From Strongyloides papillosus (taxonomy: Eukaryota > Nematoda > Chromadorea > Rhabditida > Strongyloididae): 64,000 nt of DNA. The position numbers and the translations under genes were made by a program. The notes beneath the pieces were generated by a model. The model worked only from the letters and a program-made list of their open reading frames with translations, was not told where the DNA came from and ran no database searches. The stretch lies in NCBI GenBank assembly GCA_005656395.1, contig SRSI01000002.1:124001-188000 (forward strand). The letters run 5' to 3'. Positions 26,173-38,288 of the stretch are shown one piece after another (position 1 is the first letter of the stretch; the number at the start of each line of letters is the position of its first letter).

Positions 26173-27282
26173 AATAAATTTTTAATTTTTAAAATATAAA
26201 TTTTTTTATAAAAAAAGGTCATTATATACTGATAATAATTTGCATTTAATTTAAAAAATTGTAATTTTTTATGTTAAAAAATTTATTCAGATTATTTGTG
26301 ATTTTTGTTTTTAGAAAGTCAATGCAAAATTTTAATTTTTAACAATTTCATGCATGTGATTTTATTAAATTCTTGAAATAAAATTATTTTTTACATGTTT
26401 TTTTTCCAAACTTCTGTAAAAACATATATATAATACATGGATATTTAAATTATTTGTTGTAGTACTTGAAATAAAGTGTTTTAGTACATGATTTCTTTCA
26501 AAATTTTAATATAAAATATATAATATATAGATATTTAAATTCTTTATTGTATAACTGATATAAAATTTAAATAAATTAAATAAATATTGTAATTTATATC
26601 CATCAAAAATTTATATAAGAGTTGAATTTTTCTGATTTCATCCATAAAATTGTATATATAAAATATATAGAATGTGCTATGCCAAATATGTTTTAGGCAT
26701 TTTCTCAAAATTTTACTATATAAATTAATGGAGAATTAGAGATTTTTTTTAATCGAAAAATATGTGATCAAATTTATATTGAAATTTTCAAGATGTTATT
26801 TATTTGCTCTATAGGAATTTTATTTAATTATTAATTTGATAATATTTAGTAATTTAGTAATAATATTTTGCTATAATTAAGAGTTTCTGTAATTTATTAG
26901 TTATCTTAAAATATAAGTTTTATATGTCAATATTTAAAATAATTATTTTTTCAAGTTTTCTTCACATTACTTTATATCCATGTTTATTTTACAAACTATT
27001 CTTTTTTATTTATTCTTTTAAAACTATTTTAAGTTGCTAATTCATTGTTTTTGTTAATATTGTTAAGTTTATTTTATTAATTTCTATTGATTTATTAGTA
27101 TACTATATTGATCTATTTTTATAAAAAATACTTTTTTTAAACATATAGTTTTTTTTGATCACTAAAACTTAAATTTAAGAATAGCTCTATCGAAACTAAA
27201 AAGTACCATTTTTATTATTATCGTTCTTATAAATAAATTTTTTACGTTGTTATTATATTGTACTAATTTTTTTAATTTCAGA
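26173..27282. other. AT-rich region upstream of the Helitron gene
   Basis: No coding frame. A TTTTTTTAATTTCAG acceptor-like sequence ends about 18 bases before the Helitron ATG, so a 5' untranslated exon and intron may lie here. The Helitron 5' end should also be in this stretch but was not recognised. Confidence 0.35.
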
Positions 27283-27300
27283 TAGAAAAAAACGGGAGAA

Positions 27301-30300
27301 ATGGAATTCGTCAACAATTTATTGAAAAAAGTTAATAAAATTGACATTCCAAAAACTTTAATTTGTGATTCTACTGATTCAGTAAATCATAATTTTGTAC
27401 ATGATTTCATTAATTCGAAGCATGTGATTATTTTGGATGAAGACATTACTGTGTCATACATTCTTGATACTAATGGAATCATTAATTCGATAACCATTAG
27501 AAACAATAGTCAAGCCGATAATTTGGTTAAAGCTATAAAAAATAAAAACAGTTGTGCTGGAGGCATGGTAATTCAGAATGATTACCTGCCAATAAATTCC
27601 AATAGTACAACTATTTTTAAAATTTTGCAAGCCGATATGTGCCAAGCATCTTTAGGACAAAATAACCAATGTGTTGCAATGTCATCTGCTGCATTGATTA
27701 TGGCATGTATCAAATCACCATTAAATTGGGTAAAATTTGATATAAATAATGTCCTAAACCAGGGAAACGTTTTATACGAAGAATGCATTAATTATATGCG
27801 CAGCATTAATGAGGTAATTGATCATAGAGGTTATTTATCAATAACCAATATTTTACGAGAAACAATTTTGTTTAATCGTAAAATAACTTTTAGCACAGCT
27901 TCGTGCTTATCATTTACGGGAAGAGGGAAGAAGGCTAGAAGAAACGAGATTAACTTTGGTTTCGTTTCTCTTTCAGAAGCATTGAATAGATTAGTAAACG
28001 AACATCAGTTTCTAATCTTGATTGCGAATGAAAGGGCTTCCTCAATAATGCACCATGACGAAGCATTTTTCTTATTTGATCCACATTCTATGGATCAAAA
28101 TGGAAGATATTGCTCTAATGGTGTTTCATGTATGCTAATGTTTAAAACATTAGTTGATTTGATTAAATATTTACAAGCTAATCAGGTTTGTAATAATTCA
28201 GTATTTCAAATTGACGGTGTAAACATTAGTGTTGAAGATATATCAGGTAATAATCCTGATGTTTCAGCCAGTAAAAATAAGGTAAAGGATAGACTATCAA
28301 AAATAGTCAATAAAGAATCCTTACACTTATCTAAAAAAAACAAAAAGATCGATTCTAATTTGAATGAAGAAATCTCTTCATTAAAAACTAGAATTGAAAA
28401 ATGCAAAAGAATTGAGGGAAAAAGAAAATTGCAAGCACAGTTAAATAGATTAGAAAGAAAATCTAAAGATACTGTTAAAAAAGATTGTATTGAATACATA
28501 AAAATAAATGAGGAATTTGATAGTAATTTCAACAAAGGTTTCGATTTTAAAAATGACGAACCAATGGAAATTGACATTTGTGAAAAAAATATATCGCATG
28601 TTGCAATAAATTTTGATGTAGATATTGATTCTACATTAAAAGAAAAAAATGAAATTGAAAGTAAAATAAAAAATTGCAAAAGAGTCAATGAAAAAAAGAA
28701 ATTACAAAAGCATTTAAATAGATTGCAAACTAAATTATCAAAAGATACTGTTAAAGCGGAATCTAATGACAATTTGAAAATAAATAAAGTATTTATTTGT
28801 GATCTAAATAAAAATGTTACAATAAGTAATGAGGAGCCAATGGAAGTTGATATATTTGAAAAAAATATATCAAAAGATCCAAAAGAACATAGTGTAGATA
28901 TTAGATCTGTATTAAATCAAGTAAAAATTACTAAAAATAAAATTAAAAATTGTAAAAGAAAATCGGATACTAATAAATTACGATTACAATTACAAAGATC
29001 TAAAAAGAGTTTACCAAAAAGTTTAAAAAATATTGCAGAATGCGATAAACTAAACGATGGTAATGACAAAATTTCGGTAATTAAAGATGTATTAGTAAAT
29101 TTTGTTCAATTAGATAAAACTCGAAAAACAATTGGTAAAAAAAAATTGACAAAAAGAATTAAAAGATTATCAAGTAACATTATAAAATGTGCTGATGTAT
29201 CATTAAATAAAAATTCTCAGGTAGATTCTATTGTAAAAGCTTTTGATTCAATTCAAGTAGCTAACAATTCTACTAAAAAAAGGGAAAAAAGTAAAAAGAG
29301 TTTGAAAAAACAAAAACTTTTTCCAGCTAGAAATGAGGAAATTATCCCAGATGAGCATTATTTGGGTTCCCTTTATACTGGCTGTGAACATTGCCAAGCG
29401 ATGTTCTATGAAAAAGAAAGCAAATATAAACAATGCTGTGAATTTGGGGGAGTTAAAGAATATGAAAGATTATTTAATAACTTTCCTAAATTTATAAAAG
29501 ATTTGTTTATAGGTGAAGATGAAGAAAGTATATACTTTAAAAAGCATTGTAGGCGAATTAATAATAAATTTGCCTTTGCGAGTTATACCGGTCAACAAAG
29601 AGACTTTAAAACACCAGGTCCTCCAACATTTGTGTTGCATGGTGAAGCTAAACGTGTAATAAACACAGCTGTACCTGAAAATAAAGATAATTTGTCCTAT
29701 GGACAATTATATTTCTATGGACCTGATGTTGCTGAAGATATAAGAAATAAAAATGCTAATGCATTTAATGAAATATCAATTATTAGTAATCTTACTCATA
29801 TAATTTCCAAAATAAATATGTTAGCATTATCATATAAACATTTTGGTGATTATATTCGTGAGCAGGAACTAAAACATAAAGATGAAAATAAAGCTATGCC
29901 AATTTTAAAGTTGGTTTTGAAGCCTCCAGCAAATAAGAACGATAGAGTTCGTAATTTGCCAGAGGTTACAGAAATAGCAGCTATATTTCAAAGTGAAGAT
30001 GGAGAAGTTCCTGATTATAATGTTTTGTTATGTAATAAAACAGGAAAATTGGAAACTTTGAGCCATTTCAGTCCCTTAAAAGATCCTGCAACATATCCAT
30101 TGTTCTTCCCAACAGGAGCTTTTGGATGGGAAGAGAAAAAAATTTATAAAAAAGGTAATGAGCAAAGATCTCTAACGAAATTGGTTTATTACCAAAATCT
30201 AATTGCTGTGAGACCATCATTTAATCCTTTACATCATGGAGGATTATTATTTCAACTGTTTGTTGTTGATGCTTACACAGCAATAGAAAGAGATCGTCTA

Positions 30301-33300
30301 AATTACGTTATTAAGCTTAACAAAGAGCTTAAACAAAAAAATAATAAACATATAGAAGATCTTCTTGAAGATTATCTTATTGGTGATGAAGATAATGAAG
30401 AAGCTGCAAAAAAAAGTGAGAGAATTAAACTTTTTAGCAGTTACATTGGTTCAAGAAGATTCATGCATTTAGGCTATCAAGACGGTATGGCCATTGTTAG
30501 GAAATTTGGGAAACCAGATTTCTTTATTACAATGACCACAAACCCCAATTGGAGAGAGATTACAGAAAATCTTTATCCTGGGCAATTACCAAATGATCGC
30601 CATGACTTGATCGCAAGAGTGTTTAAGCATAAATCCGATGCTTTAATACACGACTTGAAAGAAAACAAAATAATGGGCAATGTAGTTTATCTACAGTCAA
30701 CCATTGAGTTTCAGAAAAGATCTTTACCACATATCCATATATTGGTAAAAGTTTCAAAAGAAGACTTCAGATTAACTTCTGATCAGGTAGATGAATGTGT
30801 CAAAGCAGAATTCCCTGATAAAGAAAAAAATCCACGTCTCTTTGAAATTGTCACAAAAACAATGGTACATTCGAGATGTGATATTTCGAAAACAAAAGTA
30901 CCCTGTTGGGATGAAGCAAAAAACATTTGCACTAAAAAATTCCCAGAACAGTACCATAAAGTAACTTCCATTACTTCTAAAGGTAAAGTTAACATTAAGA
31001 GATCATTTGATCCATTATTAGATATTACCGATAGATTTGGTAACAAAGTAAATAACGATTTTTGTGTAACATATAATCCTTATTTAAGCTTGAAATACAA
31101 TTCACATATTAATGTTAAAATTTGTGAAAGTGTTTTAAGTCCTAAATATTTGTTTAAGTATACACATAAATCTAATGGTGATAAAATTGCTGCAGATGTA
31201 GTTGAAACCGTTGAATCGAAAAATGAGGTTAAACTTCATATTGACGGTAGATATGTAGGACCATCAGAAGCAGTTTGGAGAATCATGGAGTATCCAATAC
31301 TTTATAAAGATTGGACTGTTGTAAGATTAGCAGTTCACTTAATAAATGAGGATTGTACAGTTGCCGATGAAATGAATAACGGCAATAATAATTGTTTCAA
31401 AGCGGAAAAAGGTTATAAATCTACATTATTAGCATTTTATAATCTTAATAAAAACGATATTAATGCTAGAAGGTATCTCTATAATGAGATACCAGAGTAT
31501 TATTGGTTTGACTTAAAAACCAGAGAATGGAAATTAAGACATCGCCAAAGGCGTACAATAGGAAGGATATTTACTGTATCACCTATGAATGTCGAATTGT
31601 TTTCACTTCGCCAACTTTTGCTCCATGTACCTGGAGCAACATGTGAAGGTGATTTGAAAAATGTTAATGGTGTTCAATGGCCCTCATTTAGAGATGCTAC
31701 CATATCAAGAGGCTTACTTGATACTGAAGACAATTACAATGAATTGTTTGAAGAAGCATGTGAAAGCGCGATGCCTAACATGCTTCGTAATTACTTCGGT
31801 CTCATGATTTGCTATTGGCCATCTTTTACAAGGCATTATGATACCTTCATAAGATTCAAAAATTACTTAATCGAAGATTATTTAATGAAATATAATGGTA
31901 ATGAAGAAAGAGCTGAAGCTCAAGCCATTTTTGATATTAGAAATGTTCTACAATCTAATAACTTTAATGGCTATACTGATTTACCTGAAGTCAATTTCGA
32001 TATTATAGAGATTGACTATGTTGAAGATAAAGATGTCCTAAAAAGGTTAGGTGACGAAAATTTAAAATCAGCTAACGAAAAACAGAGAAACTTTATTGAT
32101 AAGATATTGAATATCATTGATAATAATTTCTCAGATAAACGTTGCTTCTTTTTAGAAGGACCTGCAGGAACAGGTAAGACATTCGTCTACACAACGTTAT
32201 ATTACTTACTTAGAGCTGAAGATAAAATAGTACTTAATTGTGCTTCAACGGGTATTGCGGCTACTCTTCTTAGAAATGGACAAACAGTTCATTCTATGTT
32301 TTCAGTACCTATTACCTTATACGACAGTAATTTTAGGCTATCCAAGCTTAATAAATTACGTACTACTATGCTTGAAAAAGCTTCACTAATAATAATTGAT
32401 GAAGCACCTATGCTTAGCAAGTATGTAATTGATTATCTTGATCAGCAACTAAAAAAAGTCTGCAAGAATGATCTTCCATTTGGTGGAAAAGTCATCATAT
32501 GTGGTGGTGATTTTAGACAAACATTGCCTATCTTACCAAATTCTACAAGGCATCAAAATGTTTTGTTCTCCATAAAGTATAGCCCTCTTTGGAACGTTTA
32601 CTTTGAGACAGTGAAACTTACCAGAAACATGAGGGTTAAAGAGAACGAGATAGATTTCGCCAAGTGGATTTTAGACATTGGTAATGATGCTCTTCAAAAA
32701 AATGAAGATGGCGAAGTAGATATACCACTAAATATTCAATCAACTGGAAATTTAGTGAACGATATCTTTGGAGCTAAAAATGAAAGCATATTAGAAAAAT
32801 CTAATTATGCAATTCTTGCTCCAACAAATGTCATTGTAGAGTCTATTAATAATGAAGTATTAAATACTCTACCAGGCGATGTAGAAAAAATATTTTCAGC
32901 CGATTCGATTAGAAAAGATTCGGATACAAATGAAAATTACTACAACATGCCTATCGAAAATCTGAATCAGTTAACACCTAGCGGTTTACCACCGCATGTG
33001 TTGAATCTCAAGATTAATGCTGTTATTATTATTCTTCGTAATTTAAACATTAAAGAAGGACTTTGTAACGGCACAAGATTGAGAATTATAAAGATTAATA
33101 AAAGAATCTTGACATGTATTCATTTGTCAGGATTAAATAAAGATAAAACTGTTCTTATACCTAGAATAGTTTTATATAGTTCTGAAGGAGAATATCCTTT
33201 TACATTAGCAAGGAAACAGTTTCCTGTAAGACTTGCCTTTGCAATGACTATCAATAAAAGTCAAGGGTAAACATTGAGTAAAGTTGGTGTAGATTTAACA

Positions 33301-33429
33301 ACACCAGTTTTTTCACATGGGCAATTGTATGTTGCTTTTTCGCGAGTAAAAAGTTCTGATTGTCTATTTGTTAAAACAGAATCCAATAAAGCTAAAAATA
33401 TTGTATATACGGAAATATTTAGAGCATAG
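27301..33429 (+). CDS. Helitron protein: protease-like, HUH/Y2 Rep, PIF1-type helicase (one nonsense codon)
   Basis: Rolling-circle transposase-helicase. The frame is open for 1989 codons to a TAA at 33268-33270; the same frame then runs 52 more codons to the natural stop at 33427-33429. Residues ~95-295 look like a cysteine protease of the herpes tegument/C76 type: Cys124 in NNQC, Asp260 and His262 in FDPHS. Residues ~350-640 are Lys-rich and hold repeated modules. A Cys-rich finger ([13 protein letters not shown]...QCC) follows at about residues 683-712. Rep motifs: His1144/His1146 in LPHIHIL, and Tyr1283/Tyr1287 in KYLFKYTHK. Helicase: Walker A GPAGTGKT at 1620-1627, Walker B IIIDEAPM near Asp1700, [16 protein letters not shown], and motif [10 protein letters not shown]. 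The stop falls just after that, where the right-arm copy has CAA (Gln). The element is otherwise well preserved, so inactivation looks recent. Confidence 0.92.
33268..33270 (+). other. Nonsense codon TAA in Helitron helicase motif VI region
   Basis: NKSQG is followed by TAA, then [12 protein letters not shown] in the same frame. The inverted copy reads [13 protein letters not shown] with CAA, so a single C-to-T change explains the stop. Confidence 0.9.
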
Positions 33430-33682
33430 ATTCTAATCAAATAGTAAAAATACAGAACAGAAGTTACTTGGAGGAAGAAGAACAAAAAGAAGACGAACAA
33501 CAATGGAGTAGGAAGATTTTTTTTTAACATTTTTAAATAAATGAATTTTTTTTATTTGTAATTTTTTTAACATTTTTAAATAAATGATTGTTTTTTTAAT
33601 TGTGTTTTTTATTTCTTTGAATGATAAATTGTTCTAATACAAATATTTTGATAATAATTTAATACAAAAATTCTTTTAAAAA

Positions 33683-33733
33683 ATATGCTCTGCGGACCAG
33701 ACGTGACCTGCCGAAGGCAGGCCTAAGGCTGGT
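33683..33733 (+). mobile_element. Helitron terminal hairpin, inner copy
   Basis: The segment atatgctctgcggaccag...ggctggt forms a nested hairpin. The inner stem is CCTGCC-GAA-GGCAGG, where the other copies have CCTGCC/GGCGGG: the wobble is replaced by a Watson-Crick pair. It lies about 250 bases after the Helitron stop codon. Confidence 0.65.
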
Positions 33734-33850
33734 ATTATAACAATGTATTGTCGGTTATTTTATTTCTCCATAAATACGTAATTTAATAAAACAATTTTTT
33801 TATACAGATACTTTGATTAATGATTTTGTATAAAAATTCTTTATTAAAAA

Positions 33851-33901
33851 ATATGCTCTGCGGACCAGCTCTGACCTGCCGAAGGCGGGTCTAAGGCTGG
33901 T
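33851..33901 (+). mobile_element. Helitron terminal hairpin, outer copy (probable 3' end)
   Basis: Nested hairpin identical in plan to 17463-17513, with outer ACCAGC/GCTGGT and inner ACCTGCC/GGCGGGT. Similarity to the 17.3-kb copy starts at about 33733 and stops here, which suggests 33901 is the element end. Confidence 0.6.
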
Positions 33902-34140
33902 TATATAAAAGATAATTGTTTTAATAAAGATGCAAAAAACAACTATATAATGAATAATAGCAATATTTTCGAAGTTTTTAAATATAAAAATTAAACAAGA
34001 TTAATTTTTAAAAAGTGTACTTATCACAATGAAATAATTCTTCATTTATTTTATATCATTATTAATATTTATGTAGAAAACAATTCTAGTGTCTTGCTTT
34101 TATAGACACAAAATCAAAATGTTAACCATAGTTGACAATC

Positions 34141-34260
34141 TAACTTTGAGTATATCCTGCTTAATGTACTGAATTCCGTTTGATTTTCGAAGTGAATTGC
34201 CTGTAAATTACCTTATAACTTGGATGGAAGACCTATTTACAAATTTTAATAGCATAAGTC
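34141..34260 (+). rRNA. Divergent 5S rRNA-like sequence, left arm
   Basis: Contains the 5S-like order GTACTGAATTCCGTTTGAT, a box A-like CGAAGTGAATTGCCTG, a box C-like CTTATAACTTGGATGGAAGA, and the end AGCATAAGTC followed by TTTTTT. It is clearly related in plan to the copy at 20.7 kb and its inverted twin is at 55236-55356. It is too divergent to call functional; the 5' end is assigned by length. Confidence 0.5.
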
Positions 34261-34893
34261 TTTTTTATTTTCTTTTATAAACGTTTCTTTAGTAAAAAAG
34301 GTAAAATTTTATTATTTTGGTGTTTACTTGATATTATATAATACATTATGTATAATTTTATCGCCATTTTCATTTATAACAAGGTGAAAATTATCAAGAT
34401 ACTTTACTTCAAGCGTTTCAAGGACTCGTTGTATATTCAAAATTATGTATCTAGAAAAATAGAAATTACAAATCTTTTATAACTCAAGTTAAAAGAGTAT
34501 TAATAATGATACAGTTTAGTTCAATAACTATCTTTTTTTCTTTTATCGACAAATGATAGCTATTTTATTTAATAAATAACCATCTTTTAACATAAGCTAT
34601 TAATTACATGTTGTGAAAAAATTTTATATAGTCTTTCGTTAATTTAGTTAATAAAAAGCATTTGTAACAATAGTTTTTGTTAACATTAAATTCCAATGAT
34701 CGTATTGATGAAATTTTATTTTATTTAAAATCATTGCTATTTTCCTAAGCATAAAAATTAACTAACGATTTAAATGTATTTATTAGATCAAAGAAATAAA
34801 TTATTCGAAAATGTTTGGGCAAATTTTTTTTGAGTAGAATAATATTTTGCCTTTTTGACGTAAAATCTTGAAGAAAAAGGGTCGCCACGCGTA

Positions 34894-34895
34894 GC

Positions 34896-34959
<64 letters not shown>

Positions 34960-34967
34960 TGGGGGCG
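34894..34967 (+). tRNA. tRNA-Asn(GUU)
   Basis: 74 bases: acceptor GCCTCCG/TGGGGGC, D-arm GCGCAATCGGTTAGCGC, anticodon arm TTCGGCTGTTAACCGAA (GTT), T-arm GGTGGTTCAAGCCCACC, discriminator G. A T-rich stretch follows. The acceptor has a G-T pair where the right-arm copy has G-C. Confidence 0.95.
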
Positions 34968-35428
34968 TTTATTTCTCCTTTTGATATCAGTTTCTACACA
35001 AAATTACTTCTAAATTCAAAGTAAAGCGAGATTTTGGAATAGTAAACGAATTTGTCTTGATACAGTAGTGTTTTGTGTGATAATAAAATGCTTTATTACA
35101 TATTCTTAAAGATTTAGCAACATTTTAGCAAAAACTAAGCTTTCGTTCGAATTTACTTCCATAAGAAGTAGTTTTTAACTGTAACTTTAACTTTCGTTTT
35201 CTGAATTACTTAAAACATAATGTATCTTTTAAATTTTGATAAAATGTTTATTTTGAAAACAAGTGTGTTTACTGTTTTAGAAAAAATTCAAAAGTAATTC
35301 ACAATGTCTACTAACTAATCTTTCCCTAGTTTTCTCCTAATTGTTTACTTATACGAGATTTTAATAATAGAAGAATACGAATATAAGAGTTTTGTTTTTG
35401 TAGTATTACAGATATAAAATGTGACCTT

Positions 35429-35522
35429 TGCCCCATACCAGGCTCGAACTGGTGACCTTGGCATTGCTTAGAACAGATTTAACTTATAAGTACCACGCGC
35501 TAACCAACTGCGCCAATGGGGC
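35429..35522 (-). tRNA. tRNA-Ile(UAU) with 20-base intron
   Basis: 94 bases. Acceptor GCCCCAT/ATGGGGC, D-arm GCGCAGTTGGTTAGCGC, anticodon stem TGGTA/TGCCA with loop CTTATAA, and a 20-base intron after position 37. T-arm CACCAGTTCGAGCCTGGT, discriminator A. An intron in this isoacceptor is typical of animals. Confidence 0.93.
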
Positions 35523-35813
35523 TCGGAAAGAGAACGACAACTAATTGATCATTACGAATTAAAAATTATATACATTAAATTTAAATGATTTTCTTTAATT
35601 CTAAAAAAAATAAGCAGTTTTGTAAATTATTAATAATCTAAATATTCAGAGATTTGATAATTCAACAAATTGGCATAAAAAACTGAGGATACTGAGAAAT
35701 GCAGTTATAAATAATTTATTATTCAATTAGCCAATGTTGCAAATCTTGACTTCTAAAATTGACTGTATAAAGAATTAAGCGTGGTTACTAATCAGGGTGT
35801 GCTCGGATTCACA

Positions 35814-35886
35814 GCCACATTGGCTCAGTGGTAGTAGCGTCGGTCTTGTAAACCGAAGGTCGCTGGTTCAATCCCAGCATGTGGCA
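35814..35886 (+). tRNA. tRNA-Thr(UGU)
   Basis: 73 bases: acceptor GCCACAT/ATGTGGC, D-arm GCTCAGTGGTAGTAGC, anticodon arm CGGTCTTGTAAACCG (TGT), T-arm GCTGGTTCAATCCCAGC, discriminator A. Confidence 0.95.
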
Positions 35887-36654
35887 GCTCATATTTTGTT
35901 AATACAACGGAAAATTCTACCCAAAATGTATGCTAATATTTCATGTTTTCCAAAAATCTTAAGCTAGTCATCATAAGCTTTTATTAGACACTTTTTTTTA
36001 AAACGTTGGACTAAGTTTAAATAGATTTAATCAGAAAACCAGTATAGATAAAGTTGAATCTTTTAAATAATTTATAAATCATCGTATCTTACGTATTTTA
36101 AAATAATGTTATTTATATGTACAGTATTAAAACATAAACGCAGATAGCAAAGATTTACAATAACTTAGATAACTAATATTTTAAAAGTCTAACCAAGGCG
36201 TTTAATATAATAAATAGACAAAATAATAATAATAAAAAAATTAAAAAAGGAAGATTCTTTATAATAGTTTATAAGATCTAATTTTAAAAAAACAAAATTT
36301 GTTCATAAAAAATTACAATATTTTTTTTCCTAAAATACCATTCATATAACAGTCCAACAATTATGGTTAATTTTATAATAAAAGAGAAGTATTAATTCTG
36401 TCAAAATTTTAATGTTAAATAGAATTAAAAGTTAGTAAAGTATTTTTAAAAATGCACTTTTATTTCTTCTAGTATAGAAAATGAAAATCTATCGAATGAC
36501 TATAGAAGATGGTAGATATTAGTTCATCGCAAAAATTCATGTTGTACACGCCAATAATGCGCAAAATTTATAAAGTAAAAAAGGTAATTTTTTTATTAAC
36601 ATTCAAATATAAAAATATCTATATAAATATTTATTAACAATAAATAAATAATTC

Positions 36655-36830
36655 GTAAAAATGTTTTTATCTATCTATATACGGAGGTTAAATTACGGCA
36701 ATGCCAGTCAAAGAGAGTCCATAGGCTAAGCCTTATCAATAAGTGGATAGGAATTATGTGCTTTTTTCGGAAAAAATCATAAAAATTCACTCAAAAGAAC
36801 AAATGCTGAAAATTCTTCAAAATATGTTTA
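36655..36830 (-). repeat. Dispersed ~160-base repeat, copy 1
   Basis: Member of a small family also found at about 41230-41395, 48775-48930 and, as the arm duplicate, 50800-50970. Core on the plus strand here: tacggaggttaaattacggc, then aatgccagtcaaagagagtc. Its reverse complement aligns with the other copies. Confidence 0.55.
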
Positions 36831-38216
36831 TTTATTATTATTTATGTTAGGATACCTTTTATTCTAGAAAAAAATCGATCTAAATAGCAATTTTCAGCCA
36901 AACTGTTAAATCAAATACCTTCGCAATTCCTTTATTATAGAAAATTAACGGGCAAAATTAAGTAGCGGCGCGATTCGCTATATAGTCCTTAGACAAATGT
37001 CTCTTTTCTCGACTACAGTAATATTAATTACAATTAAATTTTGAGAAAATTTTGACTAATCAAATACCGATTATTTCTTACATTGTTTTTAGTAATCAGG
37101 AAATTGTGCAATGTTTTATTATATTTTTAATAATCTTAATATTTTATTGGAAAAATTATTTACAGTACAGACGAAATAATAAAAACAAATTATGAAAGTC
37201 TTTTATAAAAGTAATAGCATTATTTGTAAAAAAATTAAATTTTATCAAAATTTTAATAATATCAAATGACAAACAAAAAGTGCTGTAAACGACATAAAAT
37301 ATTATTTCGCCAAATAAATTTTCATGTGCTTTACAAAAATATATATGTTTGACACTTTGAAGTGATGTAACTTTTTTATTTTTAATATTTTCTATCATAT
37401 TCTGTTCATCTTAGAGTTGCTTTATTTAATATACTATGAAATATATTATCAGATATTATTTTAATATAATCTCTTTTTAAAAGTTAAAATATTTAAAAGT
37501 TTTTTACTTTGAACACGAATGCATAATGCATTATAAATTTATATGAATCTGTTTTTATGAGTGATCATGAATGATATCATAAAAAAATTTGGTCCTCAGA
37601 TAAGTATAACTTTATAAAAAAAATATATTTTTACTATAATTTAAATTATTAAAAAAAAAAGATATTGTTATGTTTTAATAAATGCTCTTTATAACAGTAT
37701 TTACGATTTTTATAAAATTGAATATAATCTTGTATTTTGAAATGTATTGTAGAAAGCAACTTAATTTATAAAATAAAGATGATGTTATAGAAAAAAGGCA
37801 ATTATTTTTATACTTTTCAAATTGTTGATTTAATTTCTAGATGCTAAATAATTGCGATAAAATTAGTGGTAAGTCAAAAAAATTAGACTTTTTAATAAAT
37901 GTAACAAAATCACTATATTTTACAGTGATTTTTGCTTTCTTTATATCTATCATATTATTATATAACTATTAGTAAGATATTTACATTTTTTCAAACTAAG
38001 TGGAAGATCAGTCAATATAGCTTTCTTTTATTTATTGTGAAAAACATTCATTAATGTTAGTTAATTTAAAAATAAATTACCTTACAAACAAATGATAAAC
38101 AAAATGTTTTATTCCTCTTTAAATTACAACATTATTAATATATTAATTGTATTATTGGATTAAAAAAATTAGACAATGTGTAAGAACGAAAAAATTTGGT
38201 ATTTCCATCATAACAT

Positions 38217-38288
38217 GCGTTTATGGTGTAATGGTCAGCATGGCCGCCTTCCAAGCGGCCGATTCGGGTTCGATTCCCGATAAACGCA
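38217..38288 (+). tRNA. tRNA-Gly(UCC), complete copy
   Basis: 72 bases: acceptor GCGTTTA/TAAACGC, anticodon arm GCCGCCTTCCAAGCGGC (TCC), T-arm TCGGGTTCGATTCCCGA, discriminator A. The left arm of the large inverted duplication ends at base 39 of this gene (38255), so the second half belongs to the unique spacer. Confidence 0.95.

Larger units (their letters stand above)
31995..38255 (+). repeat. Large inverted duplication, left arm
   Basis: Matches 49363-57498 in reverse complement. Coordinates of matching points sum to ~89493-89502 outside, and to 87618 inside, the retrotransposon insertion carried only by the right arm. The arm begins within the Helitron helicase domain (TTTCGATATTATAGAG) and ends within the anticodon loop of tRNA-Gly(UCC), after CTTCCAAG. 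It carries the Helitron 3' end, both terminal hairpins, a 5S-like sequence and tRNA-Asn, tRNA-Ile and tRNA-Thr. The arms differ by scattered substitutions and small indels. Confidence 0.93.

Noticed and set aside
28206..28772. 188-codon frame on the minus strand within the Helitron gene
   Set aside because: It is the antisense shadow of the lysine-rich linker, giving Phe/Leu/Ser-rich sequence.
37156..37398. 80-codon frame present in both arms (also 50218-50457)
   Set aside because: Its conservation is explained by the inverted duplication. Composition is AT-driven and there is no independent support for coding.
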